Below are positions 16,652-26,372 of a stretch of 64,000 nt of DNA, piece by piece (position 1 is the stretch's first letter; each line of letters opens with the position of its first letter). The notes under the pieces were generated by a model that saw nothing but the letters and a program-made list of their open reading frames with translations, was not told where the DNA came from and made no database searches. This DNA comes from Photobacterium sp. CCB-ST2H9 (GTDB lineage Bacteria > Pseudomonadota > Gammaproteobacteria > Enterobacterales > Vibrionaceae), in NCBI RefSeq assembly GCF_023151555.2, contig NZ_CP100425.1, forward strand, positions 2,480,001 to 2,544,000, in the 5' to 3' direction. The translations under genes were made by a program, and so were the position numbers.

Positions 16652-19132
16652 ATGCTGTCTATTATTGAACAATTAAAACTGGGAAAACTCTGGGATTTCC
16701 CGGGTGGCATCCATCCGCCTGAGCAAAAAACACAATCCAATCAGCAGCCGATTGCGCAAGCTGCACTGCCAGAAGAACTCATCATTCCGCTCAAACAGCA
16801 TCTGGGTGCCGTAGGCAGCCTTTGTGTGAATGTCGGCGACAAAGTGCTGAAAGGACAGGTATTAACCCGTACAGATGTGGCACTGAGTGTGCCTGTACAT
16901 GCCCCGACTTCAGGGGTGATCAGAGCCATTGAATCACGCACGATTGCACATCCTTCCGGATTATCAGATCGCTGTATCGTGCTTAAGCCAGACGGCGAAG
17001 ACCGCTGGGGTGACAAACATCCCCTTTCAGATTACCGCCAGACTGAGCCGGCAGATCTGATTGAACATATCCGCAGTTGCGGTATCTCTGGGATGGGCGG
17101 AGCCGGTTTCCCGACCGCACGTAAACTACAGAGCGCGCTGGGTAAAACGGATCTGCTGATTATCAATGCCGCGGAATGTGAACCTTACATCACTGCCGAC
17201 GATCGCCTGATGCAGGACCATGCTGACGAGATTGTTGAAGGAATCCGTATCATCAGCCACATCCTGAATCCCAAAATGACGGTCATCGGGATTGAAGATA
17301 ACAAACCCGAAGCCATTCAGGCACTGACGCAGGTGGTCACGGCAGAAGACAACATCCTGATCCGGGTGATTCCGACCAAATACCCGTCCGGCGGTGAAAA
17401 GCAGCTGATTAAGATTCTCACCGGCCGTGAAGTGCCAACGCAGGGCATCCCTGCTGATATTGGCATCATGATGCAAAACATCGGTACAGCACATGCAATC
17501 AAACGCGCCGTCATAAACGGTGAGCCCCTGATTCAGCGAGTTGTGACCGTCACCGGACAGACAATCAAAGAACCCGGCAACACCTGGGCACTGCTGGGTA
17601 CCCCGGTTCAGTTTCTTTTGCATCGCTTTGGATACAAGCTGGATAAAAAACTGCCGCGCGTGATCATGGGCGGACCGATGATGGGATTCACCCTCCCCCA
17701 CACCGGCGTGCCAATTACAAAAACAGCGAACTGTATTCTGGCCCCCAGCCGCAAAGAGCTGAGTGCTTCCAGCGACGAAATGTCCTGTATCCGTTGTACG
17801 GCCTGTGCAGAAGCCTGCCCTGTATCCCTGCTGCCCCAACAGTTACAGTGGTACGCCAAAGACGGCGACTATGACAAGTGTGAAGAATACAACCTGTTCG
17901 ACTGTATTGAATGCGGTGCCTGTGCGTATGTCTGCCCAAGTGAAATACCGCTGGTGCATTATTACCGTCAGGCTAAAGCAGAAATTCGCCATCGCAAACA
18001 GGATGAACTCAGCGCGGACCGCGCCAAACAGCGATTTGAAGCCAAGAAAGAACGTCTGGAACGCGAAAAAGAAGAGCGCGAACAACGCTTCAAGAAAGCC
18101 GCAGATCAGCGCCGGAAAGACATGGCTGCCAAAGGCGGAGATGATGCCGTTGCCGCTGCCATTGCTCGTGTGAAAGCGAAAAAAGAAGCCGATGCCGCAG
18201 GTCCGGAAGTCAAACCTGCCGTTGCGGCAGCAATTGCCAAAGCAAAAGCCAAACAAGCAGAGGCTCTGGCAAATGCCCAGTCCGCTGCACCCGGCGACAC
18301 AGTGCTGCCAGACAACAGTGAAATGGCGAAGTTACGGGAGCAGCGTAAACAAGAAGCCCGGGAACGAAAAGCCGCCGTTGCGGCGGCTGTTGCCCGCGCC
18401 AAAGCCCGAAAAGCGGCGCAAGGAACCGGAAGCGCAGACGCTGAAGAGAAGAAAGATGCCGTCGCCGCAGCCGTTGCCCGTGCCAAAGCACGGAAAGCTG
18501 CTCAGGAAGCTTCACAACAGCCTGAGTCCAAGGCTGGGACTGAGTCACAAACCGCAGCACCTGACGCGTCTGACAATGCAGGAGACGCGAAGAAAGCTGC
18601 CGTCGCTGCTGCCATTGCACGTGCCAAAGCCCGTAAGGCTGCACAATCGGCTGAGCAGCCACCTGCTGCTCAAGCGGAAGCAACTGAATCCCCGGAACAG
18701 ACAACCGATCCGAAAAAAGCTGCTGTTGCCGCTGCGATAGCACGTGCCAAGGCTCGCAAAGCAGCTCAACAAGACAATTCAGAAACGGCGTCTTCAGACA
18801 TTGAGGCTGCTGCAGAACCCGAAGTGACACAAGCAGAGCGTTCGGCAGAACCAGGCGAGACGATCGATCCCAAAAAGGCCGCAGTTGCTGCAGCCATTGC
18901 ACGCGCCAAAGCACGCAAAGCAGCACAACAGGCAGAGAAACAGCCCGTGCCATCTGACAGCAATTCATCAGAAGCTGAATCAGAAAAAACGGCTGTGTCT
19001 GATGTTCCGTCAGATGATCCGAAAAAAGCAGCGGTTGCTGCCGCCATCGCCCGTGCCAAAGCCCGGAAAGCCGCTCAGGAAGCGGCACGAAAGCAAACAG
19101 ATAATCAACAAGAATCAAACGAGGATAACTAA
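16652..19132 (+). CDS. rsxC: Rsx/Rnf complex subunit RsxC with a long repeat tail
   Basis: 826 residues. The first ~440 are the conserved RnfC part: a barrel-sandwich N-terminus ([10 protein letters not shown]), the NADH/FMN-binding-like segment [13 protein letters not shown], and two 4Fe-4S motifs [14 protein letters not shown] and [14 protein letters not shown] near residues 377 and 416. A charged coiled-coil segment follows (about 445-490). The remaining ~330 residues contain eight copies of an Ala/Lys/Arg-rich module ([17 protein letters not shown] type) separated by acidic, variable linkers. The tail is typical of enterobacterial and Vibrio RsxC but variable in copy number; its role is not established. 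Peripheral subunit thought to accept electrons from NADH. Confidence 0.96.
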   Translation: MLSIIEQLKLGKLWDFPGGIHPPEQKTQSNQQPIAQAALPEELIIPLKQHLGAVGSLCVNVGDKVLKGQVLTRTDVALSVPVHAPTSGVIRAIESRTIAHPSGLSDRCIVLKPDGEDRWGDKHPLSDYRQTEPADLIEHIRSCGISGMGGAGFPTARKLQSALGKTDLLIINAAECEPYITADDRLMQDHADEIVEGIRIISHILNPKMTVIGIEDNKPEAIQALTQVVTAEDNILIRVIPTKYPSGGEKQLIKILTGREVPTQGIPADIGIMMQNIGTAHAIKRAVINGEPLIQRVVTVTGQTIKEPGNTWALLGTPVQFLLHRFGYKLDKKLPRVIMGGPMMGFTLPHTGVPITKTANCILAPSRKELSASSDEMSCIRCTACAEACPVSLLPQQLQWYAKDGDYDKCEEYNLFDCIECGACAYVCPSEIPLVHYYRQAKAEIRHRKQDELSADRAKQRFEAKKERLEREKEEREQRFKKAADQRRKDMAAKGGDDAVAAAIARVKAKKEADAAGPEVKPAVAAAIAKAKAKQAEALANAQSAAPGDTVLPDNSEMAKLREQRKQEARERKAAVAAAVARAKARKAAQGTGSADAEEKKDAVAAAVARAKARKAAQEASQQPESKAGTESQTAAPDASDNAGDAKKAAVAAAIARAKARKAAQSAEQPPAAQAEATESPEQTTDPKKAAVAAAIARAKARKAAQQDNSETASSDIEAAAEPEVTQAERSAEPGETIDPKKAAVAAAIARAKARKAAQQAEKQPVPSDSNSSEAESEKTAVSDVPSDDPKKAAVAAAIARAKARKAAQEAARKQTDNQQESNEDN
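18140..19095 (+). repeat. eight-copy [20 protein letters not shown] repeat in rsxC
   Basis: Eight modules of about 17-19 codons occur in frame, the first two diverged (KVKAKKEA and KAKAKQAEA endings) and the last six nearly identical in protein. Codon usage differs between copies, so the protein and not the DNA seems to be conserved. Linkers are rich in Glu, Asp, Ser, Gln and Pro. Confidence 0.9.
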
Positions 19133-19134
19133 CC

Positions 19135-20181
19135 GTGGCTTTTAATATTGCCAGTTCTCCCCATGCCCACAGCCGTCGCAGCACGCATGACATCATGCGT
19201 AACGTCATTCTTTGCTGCGGTCTCGGTTTTGCCGCGCAATGGTATTTTTTCGGTTGGGGAGTTGTCTTTCAGGTCCTGTTTGCCGGTTGCCTTGCCGTCC
19301 TGGCTGAAACCATCATTCTGGCACTGCGTCAACGCCCGCTCCGTCAGGTCAGAGATAACAGTGCTCTGTTAACCGGCGTGCTGCTCGGCCTGTCCATCCC
19401 ACCTCTGGCGCCCTGGTGGATCACGGTAATCGGTATTTTCTTTGCTGTGGTGATCGCCAAACACCTCTACGGCGGGCTGGGTCAGAACCTGTTCAACCCG
19501 GCCATGGTTGCCTATGTCGTTCTGCTGATTTCATTCCCGGTTCCGATGACTTCCTGGCTGCCGCCAGCCGCTATCAGCAATCATCCGGTCACCCTGATGG
19601 AAAGCCTGCAGGTCATGTTCACCGGATTCACCGCAGACGGATTCAGTGTTCATCAGCTCCGAAACGGCATTGATGGTGTCACCATGGCCACACCGCTGGA
19701 CACCATCAAAACGGCCATGAAAGCAGGATTTACAGCAACCGAAGGCATGAACAGCCCGGTATTCGGCACGCTGGCAGGTATCGGCTGGACATGGGTCAAC
19801 ATCGGCTTTCTGCTGGGTGGACTGGTGCTGCTGAAGCTGCGCATTATTCAATGGCAGATCCCGGTCGCTATGCTGGCTGCCCTGTTTGTCATCAGCATGT
19901 TAGGCTATATCATCAGTCCTGACGGCACAGCCTCCCCGCTTGTCCACCTGTTTTCCGGTGCGACCATGCTGGGTGCATTTTTTATTGCCACCGATCCGGT
20001 ATCTGCGTCCACCACCACCCGCGGACGACTGATTTTTGGTGCCATGATCGGCATTCTGACCTATCTGATCCGTACCTTTGGCGGTTTCCCGGATGGCGTT
20101 GCCTTCAGCGTCCTTCTGGCAAACATGTGTGTGCCGTTGATCGATTATTACACCCGCCCGCGAACCTACGGCCATTCATAG
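19135..20181 (+). CDS. rsxD: Rsx/Rnf complex membrane subunit RsxD
   Basis: 348-residue polytopic membrane protein. It starts at GTG 19135 (GAGG nine bases upstream), two bases after the rsxC stop. The flavin-attachment motif SGAT is present in [20 protein letters not shown] near residue 275; in family members FMN is linked to its threonine. [20 protein letters not shown] is also conserved. It cooperates with RsxG in electron flow across the membrane. Confidence 0.96.
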   Translation: MAFNIASSPHAHSRRSTHDIMRNVILCCGLGFAAQWYFFGWGVVFQVLFAGCLAVLAETIILALRQRPLRQVRDNSALLTGVLLGLSIPPLAPWWITVIGIFFAVVIAKHLYGGLGQNLFNPAMVAYVVLLISFPVPMTSWLPPAAISNHPVTLMESLQVMFTGFTADGFSVHQLRNGIDGVTMATPLDTIKTAMKAGFTATEGMNSPVFGTLAGIGWTWVNIGFLLGGLVLLKLRIIQWQIPVAMLAALFVISMLGYIISPDGTASPLVHLFSGATMLGAFFIATDPVSASTTTRGRLIFGAMIGILTYLIRTFGGFPDGVAFSVLLANMCVPLIDYYTRPRTYGHS

Positions 20182-20189
20182 GAGTCCTC

Positions 20190-20825
20190 ATGATACTGAA
20201 GAACATGCAGAAAAACGGGGGAATCCTGGCGGTTTCAGCTTTACTGGCAACCGCCCTGGTTGCCCTCACCCACCAGGTCACCGCATCACGTATTCAGGAG
20301 CAGGAACAGAAACAACTGCTCCAGGTCCTCAATCAGGTCATTCCTGAAGATAGCCACGACAATGAAATCTATAAAAGCTGCACACTCATTCAGCAGCAAG
20401 ATTATCTGGGCACCAGTGATCCGATGCCGGCCTATCTGGCGACCAAAGGCGGTCAACCGAGCGGTGCTGCCATTGAAGCCATTGCGCCGGACGGTTACAA
20501 CGGCGCGATCAAGCTGATTGTCGGCCTGGACATGACCGGCACGGTCACGGGTGTCCGGGTGCTGGCTCATCAGGAAACCCCGGGGCTGGGCGATAAAATC
20601 GACATCCGGATCACACACTGGATTTACAGTTTCACCGGGCGCAAACTTGAAGGAGAAAAAGACCCCCGATGGGCCGTCCGAAAAGATGGTGGCGATTTTG
20701 ACCAGTTCACCGGGGCAACCATTACGCCACGCGCTGTCGTCAACGCTGTAAAACGGGTGTCACTCTATTTTGAGAAACACAGTGACATGCTGTTCACTCA
20801 ACCGACTCAATGCGAAGGAGCCTGA
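20190..20825 (+). CDS. rsxG: Rsx/Rnf complex FMN-binding subunit RsxG
   Basis: 211 residues from ATG 20190 (AGGAG upstream); earlier in-frame codons overlap rsxD and look unlike RsxG. One N-terminal membrane segment is followed by a periplasmic FMN-binding domain ([21 protein letters not shown]). The covalent-flavin motif TGAT is in [14 protein letters not shown] near residue 174. Its end lies 5 bp before the rsxE start. Confidence 0.95.
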   Translation: MILKNMQKNGGILAVSALLATALVALTHQVTASRIQEQEQKQLLQVLNQVIPEDSHDNEIYKSCTLIQQQDYLGTSDPMPAYLATKGGQPSGAAIEAIAPDGYNGAIKLIVGLDMTGTVTGVRVLAHQETPGLGDKIDIRITHWIYSFTGRKLEGEKDPRWAVRKDGGDFDQFTGATITPRAVVNAVKRVSLYFEKHSDMLFTQPTQCEGA

Positions 20826-20830
20826 TACCG

Positions 20831-21535
20831 ATGAGTTCCACGCCAAATAAAGAACTGATGGCCAACGGCCTTTGGCATAACAACCCGGCGATTGTTCAGT
20901 TGCTCGGGCTGTGTCCGCTGCTGGCTGTCTCTGCAACGGTTACAAATGCGCTGGGCCTTGGCATTGCCACCACCCTGGTCCTGGTGGGCTCGAACCTGAT
21001 CGTCTCACTGATCCGAGAATGGGTTCCCAATGAAGTTCGTATTCCGATCTTCGTGATGATCATTGCCGCTTTGGTGACTTGTGTTCAGCTGCTGATGAAC
21101 GCTTATACCTATGGTTTGTTTTTATCACTGGGTATTTTTATCCCGTTAATTGTCACCAATTGCATCATCATTGGCCGTGCCGAGTCTTTTGCTTCCAAAA
21201 ATGCCCCCATGCCTGCCGTGATAGACGGCCTGTGGATGGGCCTTGGGATGACCGCGGTGCTGGTTGTGCTGGGTGCCGGCCGGGAAATTCTGGGCAATGG
21301 CACCCTGTTCGATGGTGCTGACCGCCTTCTCGGAGACTGGGCCTCCGTCCTGCGGATTGAAGTCTTCAGTACCGAGAATAACTTCCTGCTGGCCATGCTG
21401 CCGCCAGGCGCCTTTATTGGCGTCGGTTTCCTCATTGCCCTGAAAAATATCATCGACAGGAAACGGGCAGAAAAAGTGAAAGCTGCTGAGACGAAACCTG
21501 AAATTGAACGGGTACGGATCACTTCAGTCAACTAA
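20831..21535 (+). CDS. rsxE: Rsx/Rnf complex membrane subunit RsxE
   Basis: 234 residues, about six membrane segments, homologous in layout to RsxA. It has [19 protein letters not shown] near residue 25 and [16 protein letters not shown] near residue 105, where the conserved cysteines sit. ATG 20831 is chosen over 20810 because it follows AAGGAG and matches the family N-terminus. Last gene of the rsx operon; nth follows after 68 bp. Confidence 0.95.
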   Translation: MSSTPNKELMANGLWHNNPAIVQLLGLCPLLAVSATVTNALGLGIATTLVLVGSNLIVSLIREWVPNEVRIPIFVMIIAALVTCVQLLMNAYTYGLFLSLGIFIPLIVTNCIIIGRAESFASKNAPMPAVIDGLWMGLGMTAVLVVLGAGREILGNGTLFDGADRLLGDWASVLRIEVFSTENNFLLAMLPPGAFIGVGFLIALKNIIDRKRAEKVKAAETKPEIERVRITSVN

Positions 21536-21603
21536 TCAATGCTTCCGGCATCCCTACACACTCAACTGTGCCGGAAGCTGCCCTGCTGAACCTGGGAGCG
21601 AAC

Positions 21604-22245
21604 ATGAACAACCAGAAACGCGTTCAAATCCTTGAGCGACTGCGGGAGAATAACCCGCACCCTGAGACCGAGCTGAACTGGAGCACTCCCTTCGAATTGC
21701 TAATCGCCGTCCTGCTGTCTGCGCAGGCAACCGATGTCAGCGTGAACAAAGCGACAGACAAGCTGTATCCGGTTGCCAACACCCCAAAAGCCATGCTGGC
21801 ACTGGGTGTCGGTGGCGTGAAGGAGTACATCAAAACCATTGGCCTGTTTAACTCAAAAGCCGAGAATGTCATCAAAACCTGCCGCATTCTGGTCGAGCAA
21901 CACGGCGGGGAAGTACCGGAAAGCCGGGAAGCCCTGGAAGCACTGCCGGGCGTCGGTCGTAAAACAGCGAATGTTGTCCTGAACACGGCTTTTGGCTGGC
22001 CAACCATTGCCGTCGATACCCATATTTTCAGGGTTTCTAACCGGACCAAATTTGCAATGGGCAAGAATGTCGACGAAGTAGAGCAAAAACTGCTGAAAGT
22101 CGTTCCCAAAGAATTCAAGGTTGACGTCCATCACTGGCTGATCCTGCATGGCCGTTATACCTGTATTGCCAGAAAACCTCGCTGCGGCAGTTGTATCATC
22201 GAGGATCTCTGCGAATTTAAAGAAAAAGTCTATCCGGCTGAATAA
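21604..22245 (+). CDS. nth: endonuclease III (DNA glycosylase/AP lyase)
   Basis: 213 residues from ATG 21604 (GGGAG upstream). Helix-hairpin-helix LPGVGRKTANVVL with the catalytic lysine near residue 120, and the catalytic aspartate in VDTHIFRVSNR near 138. The C-terminal 4Fe-4S loop has the spacing C-x6-C-x2-C-x5-C (CIARKPRCGSCIIEDLC). Removes oxidised pyrimidines. It follows the rsx operon, as in E. coli and Vibrio, and is probably co-transcribed with it. Confidence 0.98.
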   Translation: MNNQKRVQILERLRENNPHPETELNWSTPFELLIAVLLSAQATDVSVNKATDKLYPVANTPKAMLALGVGGVKEYIKTIGLFNSKAENVIKTCRILVEQHGGEVPESREALEALPGVGRKTANVVLNTAFGWPTIAVDTHIFRVSNRTKFAMGKNVDEVEQKLLKVVPKEFKVDVHHWLILHGRYTCIARKPRCGSCIIEDLCEFKEKVYPAE

Positions 22246-22269
22246 GCCCAAAAAACAGAGGAGAGATTC

Positions 22270-22662
22270 ATGGCTAACGGACGTATTTTGCACACCATGC
22301 TGCGTGTGGGTGATCTTGACCGTTCTATCGCGTTCTATACCGATGTCATGGGCATGAAGCTGCTGAGAAAATCAGAGAACGAAGCCTATCAGTACACACT
22401 TGCTTTCGTCGGCTATTCCGACGAGTCAGAAGGGGCTGTCATTGAGCTAACCTATAACTGGGGTACCAGCGAATATGACATGGGGACCGCATACGGTCAT
22501 ATCGCCATTGGGGTTGAAGATATCTATGCGACCTGTGATGCAATCAAAGCATCAGGCGGGAATGTGACGCGTGAACCGGGACCAGTCAAAGGCGGGACAA
22601 CACATATTGCTTTTGTCCGTGACCCGGATGGTTACCAGATTGAGCTGATCCAGCGCAGCTGA
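22270..22662 (+). CDS. gloA: lactoylglutathione lyase (glyoxalase I)
   Basis: 130 residues, close to the E. coli length. It starts [19 protein letters not shown] with metal ligand H8 (in LHTML); the other ligands are in IELTYNWG (Glu), GHIAIGVED (His) and YQIELIQRS (Glu). Converts the methylglyoxal-glutathione adduct to lactoylglutathione. AGGAGAG ribosome site; 24 bp after nth, likely the same transcript. Confidence 0.97.
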   Translation: MANGRILHTMLRVGDLDRSIAFYTDVMGMKLLRKSENEAYQYTLAFVGYSDESEGAVIELTYNWGTSEYDMGTAYGHIAIGVEDIYATCDAIKASGGNVTREPGPVKGGTTHIAFVRDPDGYQIELIQRS

Positions 22663-22702
22663 CCCAACAAATCAGGGCAGGATCAACCTGCCCTGTCTGT
22701 CT

Positions 22703-23047
22703 TTATTCCACCTTGCCAAAGTACTCCGTTACCTCCACCCGGTAAGTTTCATCCTGATTGCCAGGCTCCATGACTTCCACTGAATAATATGGCATATCTG
22801 ACCCTTTCAGCTTCTCCAGTACATTTTCTGTCAGGTTCTCTGCACTGACGGAGCTGAACACTTCATAAGTTGCCGCTTTATTCAGCGCCATTTCTTCGGC
22901 CTGCTCTTTGGTAATCAGCTGAGCCTGAGTTGCCTCAGCCACTTTCTCTTTTAATACCTCTATGTCGCTGTCATTGAGATATTTTTCTTCTGCAAGCCCG
23001 GAAGTGGCAGTCAAAAGCACCGAGATAGCCAAGAGTTGCCATTTCAT
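22703..23047 (-). CDS. small exported protein of unknown function (114 aa)
   Basis: No family recognised. A signal peptide is clear (MKWQLLAISVLLTATSGLA, cleavage before EEKYL). The mature part is acidic, with a helical stretch (DSDIEVLKEKVAEATQAQLITKEQAEEM) and a beta-rich end (YYSVEVMEPGNQDETYRVEVTEYFG). A GGTG ribosome site precedes ATG 23047. It is divergent from the Fur-controlled sod gene, so the Fur boxes could also affect it. Confidence 0.75.
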   Translation of the reverse strand: MKWQLLAISVLLTATSGLAEEKYLNDSDIEVLKEKVAEATQAQLITKEQAEEMALNKAATYEVFSSVSAENLTENVLEKLKGSDMPYYSVEVMEPGNQDETYRVEVTEYFGKVE

Positions 23048-23166
23048 ATTTTCACCACGCTTTTTCCATTTATCTGTATTGAATCTTTGATCCTTGCTTC
23101 TATCAATCTAGCGTGTTTTGCCTGTCTCTCAGCTTCAATTGTGAGAACAGTGATCATCATTCAGTT

Positions 23167-23194
23167 GATATTGATAATCGATCTCATTATCATC
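23167..23194. promoter_or_regulatory. Fur boxes in the sodA promoter
   Basis: TGATAAT (23172-23178) and ATTATCA (23186-23192) are inverted, and overlapping 19-base windows match the GATAATGATAATCATTATC consensus at about 15 (from 23167) and 14 (from 23173) positions. The site is 30-55 bp before the Mn-type sod start. Repression by iron-loaded Fur fits: this enzyme would be made when iron is scarce. Confidence 0.75.
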
Positions 23195-23222
23195 TATTGG
23201 TATTTCTTACAGGAGAACCACC

Positions 23223-23834
23223 ATGTCATTCCACTTCCCTGCCCTGCCTTATCCCTTTGATGCACTCGAACCTTACATTGATGCGAAAACAATGGGAGTG
23301 CACTACAGCCGCCACCACAAGACATACTTTGATAAATTCATGGCTGCAATTCAGGGGACAGAGCTGGAGCATCAAAGCCTGGAAACGATTTTTGCCCGGG
23401 TATCTGAGCACAGCCCGGCCGTCAGAAACCATGGCGGAGGTTTTTTTAACCATAACCTTTACTGGCAATGTATGTCGCCTCAAGGCGGCGGCCAGCCCGG
23501 CGGCTTACTGGCTGAAGCGATTCGCTGCCATTTCGGGAGTTTCGAAGATTTTAAAACGGCTTTCTCAGATACCGCAGCGACCCATTTCGGGTCTGGTTTT
23601 ATCTGGCTGTCTGTCGCAGAAGGCCGACTGGAGATTTCATCCACCAGCAACCAGGACAATCCGCTGATGGATGTCGCAGAAAAGCCCGGCATACCGATTC
23701 TGGCACTGGATGTATGGGAACATGCGTACTATCTGAGCTACCAGAACAAACGTCCAGATTACATTGATGCATGGTGGCATGTGGTGGACTGGGATCAGAT
23801 CGAACAAAACTACCTGGATACACTGCAACGATAA
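23223..23834 (+). CDS. sodA: superoxide dismutase, Mn-type
   Basis: 203 residues of the Fe/Mn SOD family. Metal ligands are visible: HYSRHHK (His), NHNLYW (His) and DVWEHAYY (Asp, His). The second-sphere signature is Mn-type: GGGFFNHNLYW and a glutamine in SNQDNPLM, whereas the sodB product in this window has AAQ-WNH and SNAGTP. AGGAG ribosome site. Together with the Fur boxes this points to a manganese enzyme used under iron limitation. A linked ORF follows 12 bp downstream. Confidence 0.9.
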   Translation: MSFHFPALPYPFDALEPYIDAKTMGVHYSRHHKTYFDKFMAAIQGTELEHQSLETIFARVSEHSPAVRNHGGGFFNHNLYWQCMSPQGGGQPGGLLAEAIRCHFGSFEDFKTAFSDTAATHFGSGFIWLSVAEGRLEISSTSNQDNPLMDVAEKPGIPILALDVWEHAYYLSYQNKRPDYIDAWWHVVDWDQIEQNYLDTLQR

Positions 23835-23846
23835 CAGGAGCATCCT

Positions 23847-24290
23847 ATGAACGTGTCACGGTGGGAAATGCATACGTTAATGGCTTTAGAGGCAGAAAAA
23901 GCCAATAAGCCCATGATGTCGGTCATCCACTATCAGCTGGCTCTGGCTGAATCTCAGCAATTAAGACCGACTGCAGGAAATCTGGATGAGCTCGAAGAAC
24001 TGCTGACAATTCAGGTCACGGCCTGCCATAACATGGCAAACTTTTGGCGGAAACAGGGGGACAATGAGTATGAACTCAAATACCTTCAGCTGGCATCAGA
24101 ACAAATAATGACACTGATTCCGCAATGCCCTCACCGTGACTGTGAAGCCTTTATCAGCTCGATTGGTTGCTGCAAATCGGCACTGATCGACTTTCTCAAA
24201 CGCCATCCGGATCCGAGAATCGCTCAGCAGGTTGCACAGATCACAACCTCAAATCAGTGCGAACTGATTGCCCGGTTCCGTTTACAGTGA
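23847..24290 (+). CDS. uncharacterised protein co-transcribed with sodA (147 aa)
   Basis: It starts 12 bp after sodA behind CAGGAG, so the two form an operon under the Fur boxes. The protein is all-helical and TPR-like in pattern (HTLMALEAEKANKPMMSVIHYQLALAESQQL, then CHNMANFWRKQGDNEYELKYLQLASEQI). It has a cysteine pair (CPHRDC) near residue 91 and a second one (GCCKSALIDFL). I think it corresponds to a Vibrionaceae domain-of-unknown-function family; a comparable small ORF sits beside sodA in Pseudomonas. No function is assigned. Confidence 0.75.
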   Translation: MNVSRWEMHTLMALEAEKANKPMMSVIHYQLALAESQQLRPTAGNLDELEELLTIQVTACHNMANFWRKQGDNEYELKYLQLASEQIMTLIPQCPHRDCEAFISSIGCCKSALIDFLKRHPDPRIAQQVAQITTSNQCELIARFRLQ

Positions 24291-24351
24291 GTTGAAACCA
24301 AAACCAGCCCATCCGGAGTCGATTCCTTCCGGATGGCCGGATCAGGCCGCC

Positions 24352-25248
24352 TTACATCAGACTTGAGGTTCTGCCCATAGAAATCACCACGCGGCGGTTT
24401 TTATTTCGTCCAATTGGTGTTCCGTTGTCCGCAATCGGACGACGTTCGCCAAATCCCTGCACCTGAATCCGATCTTTCGGCAATCCTAAAGACACAAAGT
24501 ACTGCTCGAGCTTCTCAGCCCGGCGTTCTGACAGGGTCTGATTGGTATTCTTACCGCCGGAAGCATCGCTGTAAGTCGCAACCAGCACCAGATCAATATC
24601 CGTGCTGTACTTGATGAAGTCAGCAATTTGCGCCAGCCGTTTCTGCGATGCCTTGTTCAGCTCATCGCTGTTTTTGTCATAGTGAAGGACGGTGAAAGAA
24701 ATATCTTCAAAGTTGTATGGCAGCAAATTCGCCAAACAACTGCTGAAAGTTTTGTATCCGGTGTTAAATGCAACGGCTGACAGCCCAACTTCAACTCGTT
24801 CGTTTCTGTGCTGCCAGTCGGGATAACTGAATGTAGGGATTTTCCCTTCTTCCAGTTCCGACAACATGGTCCAGGCTGTCTGTCCGCCGACGTAACCATC
24901 AAACTGTTTGAAAAATTTCAGCTTCGCCAAAGGCTCGGCGGCTTCTCCGGGACGCCATCGCGGTGGCATCGACACCAGAGTTACATTACTCGTCTGCCCC
25001 AGCGGACGACGCATCTGAAGCTCAAAATCAAGATTCATTTTTTTACTGGCGCGGGCAGTAAACTCAGCCTGGCCAAAATTCGGAATCTGATGCTGAAGCC
25101 GGCATTCTAAAGGGGTATCGACCGCCATCTCCCAAGTCGAGTCTCCGGGTGTCGCGACATAATATTTTCCTGCCCAGGCCGGTGAACAGGCTCCTATCAG
25201 TGCTAAAGACAAAGCCCCCAGCTTTAATGGCAACGTCATTTTTTTCAT
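24352..25248 (-). CDS. motY: sodium-type flagellar motor protein MotY
   Basis: 298 residues from ATG 25248 (ATG 25239 is an alternative). Signal peptide [26 protein letters not shown]. The N-terminal half is the MotY-specific motor-association domain ([25 protein letters not shown]). The C-terminal half (about 175-285) is an OmpA-type peptidoglycan-binding domain ([56 protein letters not shown]). It forms the T-ring of the Na+-driven polar flagellum and helps place PomA/PomB stators. A good sigma-28 promoter lies upstream. Confidence 0.93.
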   Translation of the reverse strand: MKKMTLPLKLGALSLALIGACSPAWAGKYYVATPGDSTWEMAVDTPLECRLQHQIPNFGQAEFTARASKKMNLDFELQMRRPLGQTSNVTLVSMPPRWRPGEAAEPLAKLKFFKQFDGYVGGQTAWTMLSELEEGKIPTFSYPDWQHRNERVEVGLSAVAFNTGYKTFSSCLANLLPYNFEDISFTVLHYDKNSDELNKASQKRLAQIADFIKYSTDIDLVLVATYSDASGGKNTNQTLSERRAEKLEQYFVSLGLPKDRIQVQGFGERRPIADNGTPIGRNKNRRVVISMGRTSSLM

Positions 25249-25280
25249 CCCGGTTAACCTACTTGCAAGAACTGAGTATT

Positions 25281-25307
25281 GTATCGGATTCTGGTGCAAA
25301 ATCTTTA
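25281..25307 (-). promoter_or_regulatory. FliA (sigma-28) promoter of motY
   Basis: Minus strand: TAAAGATT (-35, at 25300-25307), an 11-base spacer, then TCCGATAC (-10, at 25281-25288). This matches the flagellar consensus TAAAGTTT-N11-GCCGATAA at 13 of 16 bases, about 33 bp before the motY start. It indicates late flagellar-class expression. Confidence 0.8.
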
Positions 25308-25422
25308 ACCCTGTTTTCGCTTTATGGCTCTGTATCAATAATTTTTACTGTTTAGGGTTAGGGTTTAGCTTCACGGCCAGATCTGACATAATGCGGGCCT
25401 CTTTTTTTTCAACAGCATTATC

Positions 25423-26088
25423 ATGAGCCAAGAAAACACAACAAATACCCTGAAAAGTCGCTTTCGTGGTTTCTTCCCTGTCGTCGTCGATGTGGAAACT
25501 GCCGGTTTCAATGCCAGTACAGATGCCCTGCTTGAGATTTGTGCCGTCACTTTAACCATGGACGAAGATGGATGGCTCAAACCTGCCAGCACAATGCATT
25601 TTCATATCACCCCTTTTGAAGGTGCCGTGATTCATCAGGAAGCGCTGGACTTCAATGGGATTAAAGATCCTTTCAGCCCTTTACGTGGTGCTGTTTCTGA
25701 AGAAGAAGCCCTGAAAGAGATCTACAAAGAAATCCGCAAAGAGCAGAAGGCGGCCGGCTGTTCCCGTGCCATTATGGTGGCCCATAACGCAAATTTTGAT
25801 CACAGCTTCGTTATGACAGCCTCAGAACGCGCCAGTCTGAAACGTATCCCTTTCCATCCGTTTGCGACGTTTGACACAGCGGCACTCAGTGGCCTTGCAT
25901 TCGGACAAACGGTGCTGGCGAAAGCCTGCGAGGCGGCCGGGATCCCATTTGATAACAAAGAAGCCCACTCAGCTCTCTATGATACGGAACGAACCGCAGA
26001 ATTATTTTGTGAGATCGTTAACAAATGGAAAAAATTAGGCGGATGGCCTGTCGCACCGCTTCAAACAGATGATGCCGCACAAGCCTGA
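25423..26088 (+). CDS. rnt: ribonuclease T
   Basis: 221 residues of the DEDDh exonuclease family. Catalytic motifs: VDVETAGFN (Asp, Glu) near residue 23, HNANFDHSF (Asp) near 125, and [11 protein letters not shown] (His, Asp) near 182. It trims tRNA CCA ends and matures stable RNA 3' ends as a dimer. Divergent from motY. Terminator at 26126-26148. Confidence 0.97.
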   Translation: MSQENTTNTLKSRFRGFFPVVVDVETAGFNASTDALLEICAVTLTMDEDGWLKPASTMHFHITPFEGAVIHQEALDFNGIKDPFSPLRGAVSEEEALKEIYKEIRKEQKAAGCSRAIMVAHNANFDHSFVMTASERASLKRIPFHPFATFDTAALSGLAFGQTVLAKACEAAGIPFDNKEAHSALYDTERTAELFCEIVNKWKKLGGWPVAPLQTDDAAQA

Positions 26089-26125
26089 CGTTCCTGAGCC
26101 AATACTCATCAGACCTCTTACCAAA

Positions 26126-26148
26126 GCCCAGCAATGCTGGGCACTTTT
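26126..26148 (+). terminator. Rho-independent terminator of rnt
   Basis: GCCCAGC-AAT-GCTGGGC stem followed by ACTTTTCT, 38 bp after the rnt stop. Confidence 0.75.
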
Positions 26149-26258
26149 CTGAGACAAATTAATTCACAGCACAAAAGTCAAACATATGTTTTAAACATAA
26201 TTTAATAATACACCGTCCAAAACCTCTGTTCAGGCATAAAACGACCTGTTACATATGG

Positions 26259-26305
26259 TTAACATTAGTGTATCGAATCCTTATACTGCACCGGTATGAG
26301 CAGAT
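26259..26305 (+). promoter_or_regulatory. fadL promoter with overlapping FadR-like operator
   Basis: TTAACA (26259-26264), 17 bp, TATACT (26282-26287) is a good sigma-70 promoter with a start near 26294. The following bases 26289-26305 (core CGGTATGAGCAGAT) fit the degenerate FadR operator at about 13 of 17 positions and would cover the transcription start. FadR repression of fadL is known in E. coli; here it is inferred. Confidence 0.6.
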
Positions 26306-26372
26306 TCACCTTTCCTTCATGGATTGAAGAACGCGAAGCAGATAAATAATTAACAACAAGAGAGGCAGCATA

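Noticed and set aside
17126..17839. 237-codon open frame antisense to rsxC
   Set aside because: Shadow of the conserved RsxC coding region; composition not protein-like.
18210..19208. 332-codon open frame antisense to the rsxC repeat
   Set aside because: Caused by the G+C-rich repeat on the other strand; Leu/Gln/Arg-biased composition, no ribosome site, and rsxC is certain.
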